Origin: Myxococcales bacterium
GTDB taxonomy: Bacteria; Myxococcota_A; Polyangia; Palsa-1104
Length of the DNA: 64,000 nt
Assembly: GCA_003170275.1 (NCBI GenBank)
Contig: PNAM01000017.1
Coordinates: 62,001-126,000 of the forward strand
Reading direction: 5' to 3'
In this document: positions 29,095 through 37,512 of the stretch, in pieces
Layout: each line of letters starts with the position of its first letter
Numbering within the stretch: the first letter of the stretch is position 1
Made by a program: the position numbers and the translations under genes
Notes under the pieces: generated by a model
The model's input: only the letters and a program-made list of their open reading frames with translations
What the model was told of the DNA's origin: nothing
Databases searched by the model: none

Positions 29095-29855
29095 CAGCGA
29101 GCCGTCTGGCCTCCGTCGAGAACCACCACCGAGCCGGTCATGAACGCCGCGGCGTCGGACGCCATGTAGGCGACCAGCGGCCCCAGCTCCTCGGGCTGCC
29201 CGACGCGCCGGAGCGGAATGTTGCCGACGATCTTCGGGCCGCTGGTGACGTCGTCGAGCGCCTGTTTGTTGAGATCGGTTCGGAAGTAGCCGGGCGCGAT
29301 CGCGTTGACGGTCACGCCGTGGCGCGCCCACTCGATCGCCAGCGCGCGCGTGAACGCGATCACCGCGCCCTTCGACGCACAATACGCGGTCAGCTCCGGC
29401 TCGCCGCCCAGCCCCGCGGTAGACGCCACATTAATGACCGTGCCCTTGCGCTGCGCCACCATGTGCGCCCCGAACGCGCGCGTACAGAGGAACGTGCCCA
29501 CCACATTGACGTCGAGCACGCGCCGCAGCTCGTCGAGGGTGAGCTCAAGCAGCGGCGCCACGTGCGCGATCCCGGCGTTGTTCACCAGCACGTCGATTCG
29601 CCCGAAGGTGGCCACCGTCAGGCTGGCGGCTTCTTCCACCGCCGCTTCGTCGGCCACGTCGGTGGGAATGATCAGCGCCTTGCGCTCGAAGGTCTCTTCG
29701 ATGTGGCGCGAGGTCGCCTCCAGCTCGCTCGCCGAACGTGCGAGCAGGGACACGCTCGCCCCCGCCTCCGCCAGCGCAAGCGCCATCGCCTGCCCCAGGC
29801 CACGTCCAGCGCCGGTGACAACTGCGACCTTTCCCTCTAGTGAGAGCGCCAGCAC
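29094..29855 (-). CDS. Short-chain dehydrogenase/reductase (FabG-like)
   Basis: 253 residues, NAD(P)-dependent oxidoreductase. All SDR landmarks are intact: TGAGRGLGQ cofactor loop, DVAD, NNAGIAHV, Ser in NVASTAGLG, and the catalytic YCASKGA. APGYFRTDLN and VVLDGGQ complete the fold. It is closest in style to 3-oxoacyl-ACP or 3-hydroxyacyl-CoA dehydrogenases. First gene of a four-gene operon with ETF-like and acyl-CoA synthetase-like genes, which hints at acyl-CoA or carboxylic acid metabolism. GTG start. Confidence 0.88.
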   Translation of the reverse strand: MLALSLEGKVAVVTGAGRGLGQAMALALAEAGASVSLLARSASELEATSRHIEETFERKALIIPTDVADEAAVEEAASLTVATFGRIDVLVNNAGIAHVAPLLELTLDELRRVLDVNVVGTFLCTRAFGAHMVAQRKGTVINVASTAGLGGEPELTAYCASKGAVIAFTRALAIEWARHGVTVNAIAPGYFRTDLNKQALDDVTSGPKIVGNIPLRRVGQPEELGPLVAYMASDAAAFMTGSVVVLDGGQTAR

Positions 29856-29926
29856 GCGAGCCTTCTAGCTTCGCAGCCTATCGCGCCCGTCCACCGACGG
29901 TCAAGTTTCCGTAATCCAATACAGAT

Positions 29927-29976
29927 CGCGGCGTACCTCCAAGGCTCCTCGATCGGAGGTCAGGACGTACGCCGCG
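29927..29976. terminator. Long-stem hairpin downstream of the small membrane gene
   Basis: CGCGGCGTAC (29927-29936) and GTACGCCGCG (29967-29976) form a perfect 10-bp stem, with an additional CTCC/GGAG pairing in the 30-nt loop. It lies 3' of the 51-residue membrane gene in its direction of transcription. There is no T-run. Confidence 0.4.
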
Positions 29977-29980
29977 AGCT

Positions 29981-30136
29981 CTATACGACTGGCCGGCTGA
30001 CCCCGCGAACGAAGTGCAGCACCACCGAGACCAACGCCAGGATCAACAGGATGTGAATCGCAGCCGACGTGGTGTGATAGACCCCGAAGCCCAGCACCCA
30101 GGCAATCCCCAGAACGATCGCAAGCAGTAGCAGCAT
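29981..30136 (-). CDS. lmo0937-type small membrane protein (DUF5670-like)
   Basis: 51 residues, two transmembrane helices. It begins MLLLLAIVLGIAWVLGFGVY, continues HTTSAAIHILLILALVSVVLHF and ends with a short basic tail. That layout (a conserved WxxGF near helix one and an xIHILL helix two) is typical of the short lmo0937 family. A strong ribosome-binding site, GAGGAGG, lies a few bases before the ATG. Function is not known; such genes are often single and stress-related. Confidence 0.75.
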   Translation of the reverse strand: MLLLLAIVLGIAWVLGFGVYHTTSAAIHILLILALVSVVLHFVRGVSRPVV

Positions 30137-30233
30137 GTTTGACCTCCTCTTCACTCGAAGAGAGGTTGCACAACTCCGGCCAATCTGGGGTTTCTCGTGG
30201 GGTCGCCGGGCGCTCGCCTGGGGAGCGGGCGAG

Positions 30234-30749
30234 CTATTCGCTGATGCCGTGCTTGCGCTTGACCTGCTCCATCACCTTCGAGTACTCGAGCTCCCAGGTC
30301 TGGGTGCCCTCCTCGAGGTTCTTGATCCGCTGGCGCACTTCCTGGTCGAGCTCGTCATCGACCTTCATGTGCTTCTTGAGCACCTCGCGCAGCTTCTTGC
30401 GCAGCACCACGTCGTCGGCATAGACCTCCTCGACGTGTTGCGACTGCATGAAGGTCTCGAGGATCTGGTTGGCGATCCACATGGTGGACTCCTCGCCGAG
30501 CGAGAAGCCGCGCTGCTCCGCCAGCTCCCGCTTGAGCTTGCCAAACGCGCCGTAGGGCAGCTTCCGCTGCTCGAGCAGATCCTTGGCCTGGTCGGTGGTC
30601 TCGCGGTCCATGCGCACGTACTCTTTCAGGACCGCCTCGACGTCGAGCTGCGCCTCGTTGGCGTCGTTGACCTCGATGTCGTTGGCCTGCACGAGCGAGT
30701 GGATCATTTCCTGGGCGATGGTGGGGATCTTGCCCGTATACAGCTTCAT
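30234..30749 (-). CDS. DUF507 family protein
   Basis: 171 residues, soluble and mostly helical with many charged residues. It begins MKLYTGKIPTIAQEMIHSL and contains VEEVYADDVVLRKKLREVLKKHM, the pattern of DUF507 proteins, which are widespread in deltaproteobacteria and related phyla. Function is unknown. A good ribosome-binding site (GAGAGGACGAGG) precedes the ATG. Downstream, GCTCGCC...GGCGAGC can form a short stem overlapping the stop. Confidence 0.8.
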   Translation of the reverse strand: MKLYTGKIPTIAQEMIHSLVQANDIEVNDANEAQLDVEAVLKEYVRMDRETTDQAKDLLEQRKLPYGAFGKLKRELAEQRGFSLGEESTMWIANQILETFMQSQHVEEVYADDVVLRKKLREVLKKHMKVDDELDQEVRQRIKNLEEGTQTWELEYSKVMEQVKRKHGISE

Positions 30750-30786
30750 CCTCGTCCTCTCCGCTTCCTCTCTGAAGGGGGCAGAC

Positions 30787-30792
30787 TATAAT
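30787..30792 (+). promoter_or_regulatory. -10 box (TATAAT) of the mutT gene
   Basis: Consensus TATAAT ending 8 nt before the GTG at 30801, so the transcript is predicted to be leaderless. Confidence 0.55.
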
Positions 30793-30800
30793 CGCGGCCC

Positions 30801-31211
30801 GTGCCTACTGCAACGATCAACAGGCCAAGAAAATTGGTAGTCGCCGCTCTTTGTCGCGACTCGCAGCGCCGCGTGCTCTTGACCCGGCGGCGCCCGGACC
30901 AGCCGATGCCCGACAAATGGGAGTTTCCGGGCGGCAAGGTCGAGCCCGGCGAGCCGCCCACCGCGGCCCTCGCGCGCGAGATCGAAGAGGAGCTGGGCTG
31001 TCATGCCACCGTCGGGAAGATCGACGAGGTGGTGTTCTTCGCCTACCCCGAATTCGACTTGTACATGCTGGTCTACGCCTGCGTTCTGGCCGGACCGCCG
31101 CGCCCCGTCGAGGTCGCCGAGCTGGCCTGGGTCGAGCCCGCGCGGCTGACCGGCTACGACGTGCTGCCCGCCGACATCCCGCTCGTCGAGCGCCTGGCCC
31201 GCGAGGGCTGA
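30801..31211 (+). CDS. mutT: NUDIX hydrolase, MutT-like 8-oxo-dGTP diphosphatase
   Basis: 136 residues. The NUDIX box is complete: GGKVEPGEPPTAALAREIEEEL (G-x5-E-x7-REUxEE type), preceded by MPDKWEFPGG, which is typical of MutT. The substrate is likely an oxidised deoxynucleotide, protecting against mutation. The GTG start follows a consensus TATAAT at leaderless distance. Confidence 0.86.
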   Translation: MPTATINRPRKLVVAALCRDSQRRVLLTRRRPDQPMPDKWEFPGGKVEPGEPPTAALAREIEEELGCHATVGKIDEVVFFAYPEFDLYMLVYACVLAGPPRPVEVAELAWVEPARLTGYDVLPADIPLVERLAREG

Positions 31212-31254
31212 ACGCGGAAAACCGCGCCGTTTGACAGTTTGACGAAGAGGGCGC

Positions 31255-31260
31255 TATGGT
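31255..31260 (+). promoter_or_regulatory. -10-like box (TATGGT) of the Cys-rich lipoprotein gene
   Basis: GCTATGGT with the hexamer ending 6 nt before the GTG at 31267, the same spacing as the cca box. Confidence 0.45.
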
Positions 31261-31266
31261 CGATTG

Positions 31267-32136
31267 GTGCAGCACCGCAGGTACTGGGGCCGCGCAGTTT
31301 TTGCGCTAGTCGTGTTGGCGGCCGCAGGTTGCGCGCAGCCGGGGCACAACAGTGGCGGCGGCGGCGGGGGGCCTGACGGCGGCGGCGGCGGCAACATGGA
31401 CTTCGGTCCCGGCGGCCCGCCGGATCTGTCGATGGTCGATCTGTACGGCGTCGACTTCTCGGGCGTGGACTTCTCGATCCCGGGCGCGGACGCCGGGCTG
31501 TGCGACGTGGTCGCGCAATCGGGCTGCGGCGCCAACGAGAAGTGCACGCTCGGCGCGATGGACGTGAACACCTGCTCCTCCGACGGCGACAAGGCGCCCG
31601 GCGCGATCTGCGGCGCCGCCTCGTCGGACGACTGCCTCAAGGGCTCGCTGTGCACGCAAGAAGCGACCGGCCTCGATCAGTGCCGCCCGTTCTGCAACGC
31701 CGACACCGACTGCAAACAGGCGGCACAGGGCGGAGTCGCCACCAACGTCGGCCACTGCCTGGTGACGCTGAGCATGTCGACCGCCAAAGTGTGCACCATC
31801 GCCTGCCAGCCGGTCACCAAGGCGGGCGCGTCGGGTTGCGCGACCGGACTCGGCTGCGAGGTCTTCGGCGACACGGCGACGACGCAAGCCACCGATTGCG
31901 CCAAGCTCGGCGCCGGCGGCGACGGCGCGGATTGCACCACCAACAAGACCGCCGACTGCGCGCCGGGCTCGGTGTGCGTCGGCGTCACCTCGGGCGCCAC
32001 CACGCTGTACCACTGCCGCCTGGTGTGCCGCAGCAACACCGCCAGCGACTGCCCCGCGGGCGGCTACCAGTGCTTGGCACCCACCGGCGTCACCACCCCC
32101 GCGTGGGGATTCTGCTGCCCCTCCGGCAACTGCTAG
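31267..32136 (+). CDS. Cys-rich lipoprotein, unknown
   Basis: About 289 residues. A signal peptide with lipobox VLAAAGC is followed by a Gly-rich low-complexity stretch, then a DLYGVDFSGVDFS segment and a domain with about twenty cysteines in repeated CxxxxxC and C.C pairs (for example GCGANEKCTLG, CRPFCNADTDC, FCCPSGNC). Disulfide-rich extracellular lipoproteins with this look are frequent in Myxococcota. There is no known catalytic motif. The start could also be the TTG three bases earlier; the -10 spacing favours GTG. Confidence 0.65.
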   Translation: MQHRRYWGRAVFALVVLAAAGCAQPGHNSGGGGGGPDGGGGGNMDFGPGGPPDLSMVDLYGVDFSGVDFSIPGADAGLCDVVAQSGCGANEKCTLGAMDVNTCSSDGDKAPGAICGAASSDDCLKGSLCTQEATGLDQCRPFCNADTDCKQAAQGGVATNVGHCLVTLSMSTAKVCTIACQPVTKAGASGCATGLGCEVFGDTATTQATDCAKLGAGGDGADCTTNKTADCAPGSVCVGVTSGATTLYHCRLVCRSNTASDCPAGGYQCLAPTGVTTPAWGFCCPSGNC

Positions 32137-32166
32137 GCCTCCCCGGCCCTCGCCCCCGGTTTAGGT

Positions 32167-32172
32167 TATGCT
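32167..32172 (+). promoter_or_regulatory. -10-like box (TATGCT) of the kinase/GGDEF/kinase cassette
   Basis: The hexamer ends 6 nt before the GTG at 32179, again the leaderless spacing. Confidence 0.4.
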
Positions 32173-32178
32173 GGCTGC

Positions 32179-34341
32179 GTGAGCGGCCTGTTCGATGAGC
32201 TGGTGCGGCGGCCGCAGTGCATCCCGCCCCTGTGCGGCGCGCTGATCCAGGCCGCGCTCGCGCTGTACCTCACGCTCAAGACGGGCGACCTCGAGGTGCG
32301 CGCCTGGTTCGCGGTGGTGGCCTTCTGCTCCTCGTTGTGGTCGATCACCACCGCGATCGCGCTCGGCCTCGAGCCGAACCAGATGGAGCTCGGTCACCGC
32401 TGCGCGCAGGTCGCGTTCGCGTCGATCGCGCTGGCAGGCCCGTGCTCGCTGCGCTTCGCCGCGGCGCTGGCGCGCGTGCACCTGCGGATGGCAAACCTGC
32501 TGATGCTGTTCGGCGTCGCCGTCGCCGCCGTGATGCTGCTCGTCCCGTCGCTGACGAGCGTCGCGCCGCGCCCGACCGGCGGATACTGGCCGGTGGTCAC
32601 GCCCGGCGCGCTGCTCGCAGGCCTCTCGTCCATCCCCACCATTCTCTGGGGCATCGAGCTCACGCGCCGCGCGTTCGTGGCGCTCCCGCCGTCGCGCCGC
32701 CGCCGCCAGATCGGCTGGACCGCCGCCGCGCTCGGCTTCGGCGCGCTCGGCGGCGTCGACGCCAACACGCTGTTCATCGACTCCTATCCGATCGGCTGGG
32801 CGACCGGCTCGCTGGCCTGCCTGGTGCTGTTCTACGCGATCGTGCAGCACCGCCTGATGGCCATCCGCACGTTCGTGCGCCAGACCGTGCTCGGCCTGCT
32901 CGGCGCGGTGGTGGCGGCGCTGGTCATCTATGGGATCGCGGTCGCCGGCGCGAGCGAGGCCTCCTCGCCGGCGTGGATGGGCGCGGCCGCGTTCACGCTG
33001 TTCGTGATCACCCGTGTGTGGGTGGCGGGCGTCGAGCCGTCGCTCGGCAAGGTGCTCGGCTGGCGGCGCCGTCGCATCGAGCGCGCGATCGCCGAGTTCG
33101 AGCGCCGCTCGCTGGACGCGCGCGCCACCCTGGCCGTCGAGGCGCACCTCGCCGACGGGCTGCGCACCGGCTTCGAGGCCCAGCTCACCGCGCTGGTCAC
33201 CGGGGACCGCGATCGCGCCGGCGAGCCCGCCTGCGTCGATCTCGCCGAGCGCGCGATGGCCACGCTGTGCACCCCCGTGTTGCGCGACCACATGGATCTC
33301 GGCGACCCCGGCGCGGCCACGTTGCTCGCCGCGCTCGACCACTTGCGCGCCGACGCGTTGGTGCCGCTGGTCCGTGAAGGCGAGCTGATCGGCATGGCCG
33401 CGGTCGCCGGCCGCTCGCTCAGTCGCGCCGACGACGCGCTCACCGGCGATCTGCAACGCCTCGGCGAACGCGCCGCGCGCGCCTGGGTGAACGGCCGGCT
33501 GTATCAAGAGGTCGAGCGCCGCGGCCAGGGACTGGAGGCGCAGGTGCACATGCGCACCGCCGAGCTGGAGAACGCGCTCATCGAGCTCAAGATCGCGCAG
33601 GCCAAGCTGGTCGAAGCCGAGCGCTCCTCGTCGCTGGGCCTGCTGGTCGCCGGCATCAGCCACGAGATCAACAACGCGCTCAACTTCATCTCCGCCAACC
33701 TGCCCACCCTCGGCCGCTACGCGTCCGCTTGCGAGCAACTGATCGATCGCGCGCCGTCCGGCACACGCAGCGCGCGCGTCGAGGAGGCGATCACCGCGGT
33801 GCCGCAGATCATCGCGGCGGTGGCCGAGGCGACGCGCCGCACCGGCGTGATCATCGGCGATCTGCGCAAGTTCGCCCGTCCCGACGCCGAGCGCCGCCTG
33901 TTTCGCATCGAGGAGGGGCTCGACGCCGCGCTCAACCTCTTGCGCCGGCGCACCGACGGCCGCATCGACGTCGCCCGGGTGTACGCCGGATCCCCGTCGG
34001 TGGAGTGCTACCCGGGGCCGCTCAACCAGTGCTTCTTCAACCTGCTGCTCAACGCGGTGGAGGCGGCGCACTCCGAGATCTGGGTGATCTTGCGCGAGCG
34101 CACCGACCGCGGCGGCGTCGAGGTGCTCATCAGCGACGACGGCGACGGCATCCCCGAAGGCAACCTCGAGGTGATCTTCCAACCGTTCTTCACCACCAAG
34201 GAGAAGGCCGCCGGCCTCGGCCTCACCGTCGCCAAGGGCGTGGTGACGCGCCACGGCGGCCGCATCGAGGTGCGCAGCGCGTCCGGCGACGGCGCCACCG
34301 TCTGCGTGCGCCTGCCCATGCGCGCGCCGGAGCCCGCATGA
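32179..34341 (+). CDS. Membrane histidine kinase
   Basis: 720 residues. The N-terminal half holds about seven transmembrane helices (to about 275), resembling 7TM-type sensors. A GAF-like region (about 310-440) and a coiled coil (VHMRTAELENALIELKIAQ) follow. The HisKA domain has LVAGISHEINNALNFI (His495). The HATPase domain contains NLLLNAVEAA, DDGDGIPEGNLEVIFQPF and AAGLGLTVAKGV. All kinase motifs look functional. It shares an overall plan with the kinase at 35295-37487, and its stop overlaps the start of the GGDEF gene (ATGA). No cognate full receiver is encoded beside it. Confidence 0.85.
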   Translation: MSGLFDELVRRPQCIPPLCGALIQAALALYLTLKTGDLEVRAWFAVVAFCSSLWSITTAIALGLEPNQMELGHRCAQVAFASIALAGPCSLRFAAALARVHLRMANLLMLFGVAVAAVMLLVPSLTSVAPRPTGGYWPVVTPGALLAGLSSIPTILWGIELTRRAFVALPPSRRRRQIGWTAAALGFGALGGVDANTLFIDSYPIGWATGSLACLVLFYAIVQHRLMAIRTFVRQTVLGLLGAVVAALVIYGIAVAGASEASSPAWMGAAAFTLFVITRVWVAGVEPSLGKVLGWRRRRIERAIAEFERRSLDARATLAVEAHLADGLRTGFEAQLTALVTGDRDRAGEPACVDLAERAMATLCTPVLRDHMDLGDPGAATLLAALDHLRADALVPLVREGELIGMAAVAGRSLSRADDALTGDLQRLGERAARAWVNGRLYQEVERRGQGLEAQVHMRTAELENALIELKIAQAKLVEAERSSSLGLLVAGISHEINNALNFISANLPTLGRYASACEQLIDRAPSGTRSARVEEAITAVPQIIAAVAEATRRTGVIIGDLRKFARPDAERRLFRIEEGLDAALNLLRRRTDGRIDVARVYAGSPSVECYPGPLNQCFFNLLLNAVEAAHSEIWVILRERTDRGGVEVLISDDGDGIPEGNLEVIFQPFFTTKEKAAGLGLTVAKGVVTRHGGRIEVRSASGDGATVCVRLPMRAPEPA

Positions 34342-35285
34342 GCATCAAGAAGGTGGTGTGCTTCGATCTCGATCCGCAGCGGCTCGGTCGCATGATGGAG
34401 GCGGTGCGTGAGGCCGGCGGCGATCCGGTCGAGGCCGGGCACAAGGCGGTGCATCGCCTGGCGCGCGCGGCGCAGGCGGTGCTGGCCGGCGGCGAGGAGG
34501 GTATCGAGCTGTTGGCCCGCCTGGCGCTCGATCGCCCGTCGCTGCCGCGCATCGCGGTGGTCGAGGCCGCGCTGACCTCCGCCGAGCTCCTGGGCGTGGT
34601 CGAGCGCACCCATCCCTGGGCGCTGTTCACCGATCCATTCGAGTCGCCGCGTCTCGAAGCGGCCGTCCGCGACGCGCTCGCCGCCTCGATGGAAGCGATG
34701 CCCGCCGGCGATGCCACGCAGCGCGTCCTGCTCTCCGCCGCGGCCCCCAACTTCGAGCGCCTGGTGGCCGACGGGCTCACCGGCGCCGACGGCTACCACT
34801 ACCTGCGCCTGCGCCTCGACGAAGAGCTCGAGCGCTCGTCGCGTTACAGCCGCCCGCTCGCGCTGGTGCTGGTCGACGTCGACGATCTGCGCGGCATCAA
34901 CGATCGCTACGGCCGCGGCGTCGGCGACTTCGCGCTCAAGCAGGTCGCCGCAACGCTGCACGCCGGCGCGCGCGCGGTCGACCGCGTGGGCCGTTGGGCG
35001 GGCGGCACCTTCGTGCTGGTCCTGCCGGAGACCGCAGCCGGCGCGGCGTACGGGATCGCCGAGCGGCTGCGCGCGGACATCGCCGGACGCCGCTTCCAGG
35101 CCAGCGTGCCGCCCGGCATCGAGTGGCAGCGCATCCCGCCGCGGTTGCGGCTCACCGTGAGCTGCGGCGTGGCCTCCACCGTGCGCGAAGGCGCCGCGCG
35201 CCCGCAGTCGCTCCTGCAACGGACCGACGAGGCGCTGTGGCGCGCCAAGCAAGGCGGCCGCAACCGCTCCGTCGTCGATGGCTGA
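34338..35285 (+). CDS. Degenerate GGDEF protein with receiver-like N-domain
   Basis: 315 residues. The N-terminal ~125 residues look like a receiver without obvious phosphorylation site (VVCFDLDPQRLGRMMEAVRE). The GGDEF domain (about 155-310) is well preserved in fold (LVLVDVDDLRGINDRYG, VSCGVAS, ALWRAKQGGRN), but the signature reads A221-G-G-T-F instead of GGDEF or GGEEF. Cyclase activity is therefore unlikely. Five residues upstream the RxxD inhibitory site (RAVD) is intact, as in proteins that bind cyclic di-GMP. It is coupled to the upstream kinase by ATGA and followed closely by a second kinase. Confidence 0.82.
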   Translation: MSIKKVVCFDLDPQRLGRMMEAVREAGGDPVEAGHKAVHRLARAAQAVLAGGEEGIELLARLALDRPSLPRIAVVEAALTSAELLGVVERTHPWALFTDPFESPRLEAAVRDALAASMEAMPAGDATQRVLLSAAAPNFERLVADGLTGADGYHYLRLRLDEELERSSRYSRPLALVLVDVDDLRGINDRYGRGVGDFALKQVAATLHAGARAVDRVGRWAGGTFVLVLPETAAGAAYGIAERLRADIAGRRFQASVPPGIEWQRIPPRLRLTVSCGVASTVREGAARPQSLLQRTDEALWRAKQGGRNRSVVDG

Positions 35286-35294
35286 CGGCCGGCC

Positions 35295-37487
35295 GTGAAC
35301 CACTTCGCCGTCGAATGGCGCCCGTGGGCCGCGCCCTACCTGATCGCCTCGGCGATCTGCGTGGCGATGATCGCGCTGGTGGTCACGCGCGGGCGCGGGC
35401 CGGTGCGCAGGCCGTTCCTCGGCATGCTCGCCACCGTCGGCGGCACGCTGTTCACCACCGGCATGGTGTTCGTCGCCGGCAACCAGCACACCGCGCTGTG
35501 GTTGGTGCGCGCCTCGCAGTCGATGGCCGTGTGGACCGCCCCGTGCGCGATCGAGTTCACGCACAAGCTCACCGGCCGCCCGCTCGAACGGCTGCGGCGC
35601 ATCGCCTGGATCGCCGCGGCCGTCACCTTCGTGCTCTCGTTCAGCCCGTGGATCATCGGCGCCGCGCGCGCCTACGAATGGGGCTGGGCGGGCTCGGCCG
35701 GCACGCTCTATCCGATCGCGCTGGTCGAGATGTCGCTCACGCTCAGCGTGCCGATCACGCTGTTCCAGCACCTGCCGTCGGAGCACCGCCCGCTCGAGCG
35801 GCGCCAGCTGTCCCTGATCATGTTCGCCTCGGCGCTCGGTGGGCTCGCGCTCGTCGACGCGCTGCCCATCCTCGGCATCTCGGCGCCGCCGGTCGGCTGG
35901 ATGCCGCTGCTCGCCGGCGCGTTCATCCTGCTCACCGCCATCATCCGCCACCGCCTGCTCGACGTGCGGCTGGCGCTGCGTCGCACGCTCTTGTGGACCG
36001 GCCTGACGCTGGTCGGCGCCGTTCCGTTCGCGCTGTTCGCGATCCTCGCCGGGCCGCGCCTCACCCACGGCCAACCGCTGCCGCTCGCGCTCCTCTACGC
36101 AGGGCTGGTGATCGCCATGCGCGGCTACCTGATCGCGCTGCAACCGCGCATCGATCGACTGGTCGGCCGGCGCCGCCGCGACATCGACGATGAATTGGCC
36201 CACCTCGCCAACCAGGCGGCGACGCTGCAGACCTCGGAGGAGCTCGGTCGCGCCATCGATCGCTTTTTAGCCGCGCTCGATCGCCGGCTGGCGGCGCTGG
36301 TGGTGATCGACGAGAAGGGGCGCACGCGCGTGGCCCTGTCCGCCTGGGGCGCGGTGCCGCCGCCGTCGCGGTCGAGCCCGCTCCTGGTCGAGTTGGCGCA
36401 CGCCAAGTCGCTCATCGCCCGCGATACGCGCGGCCCCGCGCAGCTCGAGATCGAGCGCGCGTGCGTGCGCTGGGGCGCGGAGTACCTCGGCCCGCTGGTC
36501 GAGGGCGAGCAGCTGCTCGGGCTGATCGCGATCAGCCCCCGGCAGGGCGGCGGGGTGAGCGACGCCGTCGAGTTGGAGGCGCTCGACCGCATGTGCGTGA
36601 CGGTCACCGGCGCGCTGGCGGGCGCGCGCCTGTACGAGCGGCTGCACGCGCTGTCGAACGAGCTCGAGCAAAAGGCGGCGGCGCGCTCGCAGTCGCTGGC
36701 CAAGACCCTGCGCGATCTGCGCGGCGCCGAGCAGCGCCTGGTACAAAGCGAGAAGCTCGCCTCGCTCGGCCAGATCGTCGCCGGCGTGGCCGCGGATCTG
36801 TCCGATCAGGTGCGCACGGCGTTCGATCACGTGGGACGCCTGCGCCAGCACGCCGAGGTGCTGTTCGGCGCGGCCGACCAGGCGCGGGCCGCGATCGGCG
36901 CCGTCGATCCGCAGTTCGACGAGATCCGGCGCGACCTCTCGCCGCTGCTCGACGCGGTCTCCGAAGGCGCGCGGCGCGCCCACGCCATCGCGCAAGATCT
37001 GTCGCGCTTCGCCCCCAGCGAAGAATCCGAAGCGCCGCCCCAGCCGCGCGTCACCGCCCACCTGGCCGCGCTCATCGACTCCACGCTCACGTTGGTCACC
37101 GGCCACCTGGCGGACGTCGCCGTGGTGCGCGACTACGACGAGACCCTGCCCGCGATCCCCGTCGAGACCGGCCCGCTCGGGCAGGTGATCCTGAACCTGA
37201 TCCTCAACGCCACGCAGGCGATGAAGGGCTCGGGCACGCTCACGCTCTCCACCCGCCGCACCGAGGCGCACGCCGAGCTGTCGGTCGCAGACACCGGGCC
37301 GGGCATCCCGCCCGAGGTGCTGCCGCGCATCTTCGAGCCGTTCTTCTCCACCAAGGGCCCGACGGTGGGCACGGGCCTTGGCCTGTCGATCAGCTACGGC
37401 ATCGTCAAGCGCCACGGCGGACGCATCAGCGTCGAGAGCACGATCGGCGTCGGCACCCGCTTCCGCGTCCACCTCCCGCTGCCCTGA
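35295..37487 (+). CDS. Membrane histidine-kinase-like protein lacking the phospho-accepting His
   Basis: 730 residues. About seven N-terminal transmembrane helices (to about 275) are followed by a GAF-like domain (about 310-445) and a coiled coil (RSQSLAKTLRDLRGAEQRLV). The dimerisation/phosphoacceptor region reads SLGQIVAGVAADLSDQV, where Ala500 replaces the family His. The HATPase domain is intact (NLILNATQAM, DTGPGIP, GTGLGLSISYGI). It cannot autophosphorylate at the usual site, so it may act as an ATP-driven regulator or heterodimer partner of the complete kinase at 32179. GTG start. Confidence 0.82.
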   Translation: MNHFAVEWRPWAAPYLIASAICVAMIALVVTRGRGPVRRPFLGMLATVGGTLFTTGMVFVAGNQHTALWLVRASQSMAVWTAPCAIEFTHKLTGRPLERLRRIAWIAAAVTFVLSFSPWIIGAARAYEWGWAGSAGTLYPIALVEMSLTLSVPITLFQHLPSEHRPLERRQLSLIMFASALGGLALVDALPILGISAPPVGWMPLLAGAFILLTAIIRHRLLDVRLALRRTLLWTGLTLVGAVPFALFAILAGPRLTHGQPLPLALLYAGLVIAMRGYLIALQPRIDRLVGRRRRDIDDELAHLANQAATLQTSEELGRAIDRFLAALDRRLAALVVIDEKGRTRVALSAWGAVPPPSRSSPLLVELAHAKSLIARDTRGPAQLEIERACVRWGAEYLGPLVEGEQLLGLIAISPRQGGGVSDAVELEALDRMCVTVTGALAGARLYERLHALSNELEQKAAARSQSLAKTLRDLRGAEQRLVQSEKLASLGQIVAGVAADLSDQVRTAFDHVGRLRQHAEVLFGAADQARAAIGAVDPQFDEIRRDLSPLLDAVSEGARRAHAIAQDLSRFAPSEESEAPPQPRVTAHLAALIDSTLTLVTGHLADVAVVRDYDETLPAIPVETGPLGQVILNLILNATQAMKGSGTLTLSTRRTEAHAELSVADTGPGIPPEVLPRIFEPFFSTKGPTVGTGLGLSISYGIVKRHGGRISVESTIGVGTRFRVHLPLP

Positions 37488-37512
37488 GGATCTGCCCCCT
37501 ACAAACGGCGGT

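Noticed and set aside
33729..34337. Upstream extension of the GGDEF gene overlapping the kinase
   Set aside because: The extension is an Arg-rich out-of-frame reading of the kinase ATPase domain. The ATG at 34338 gives an ATGA overlap and a proper domain start.
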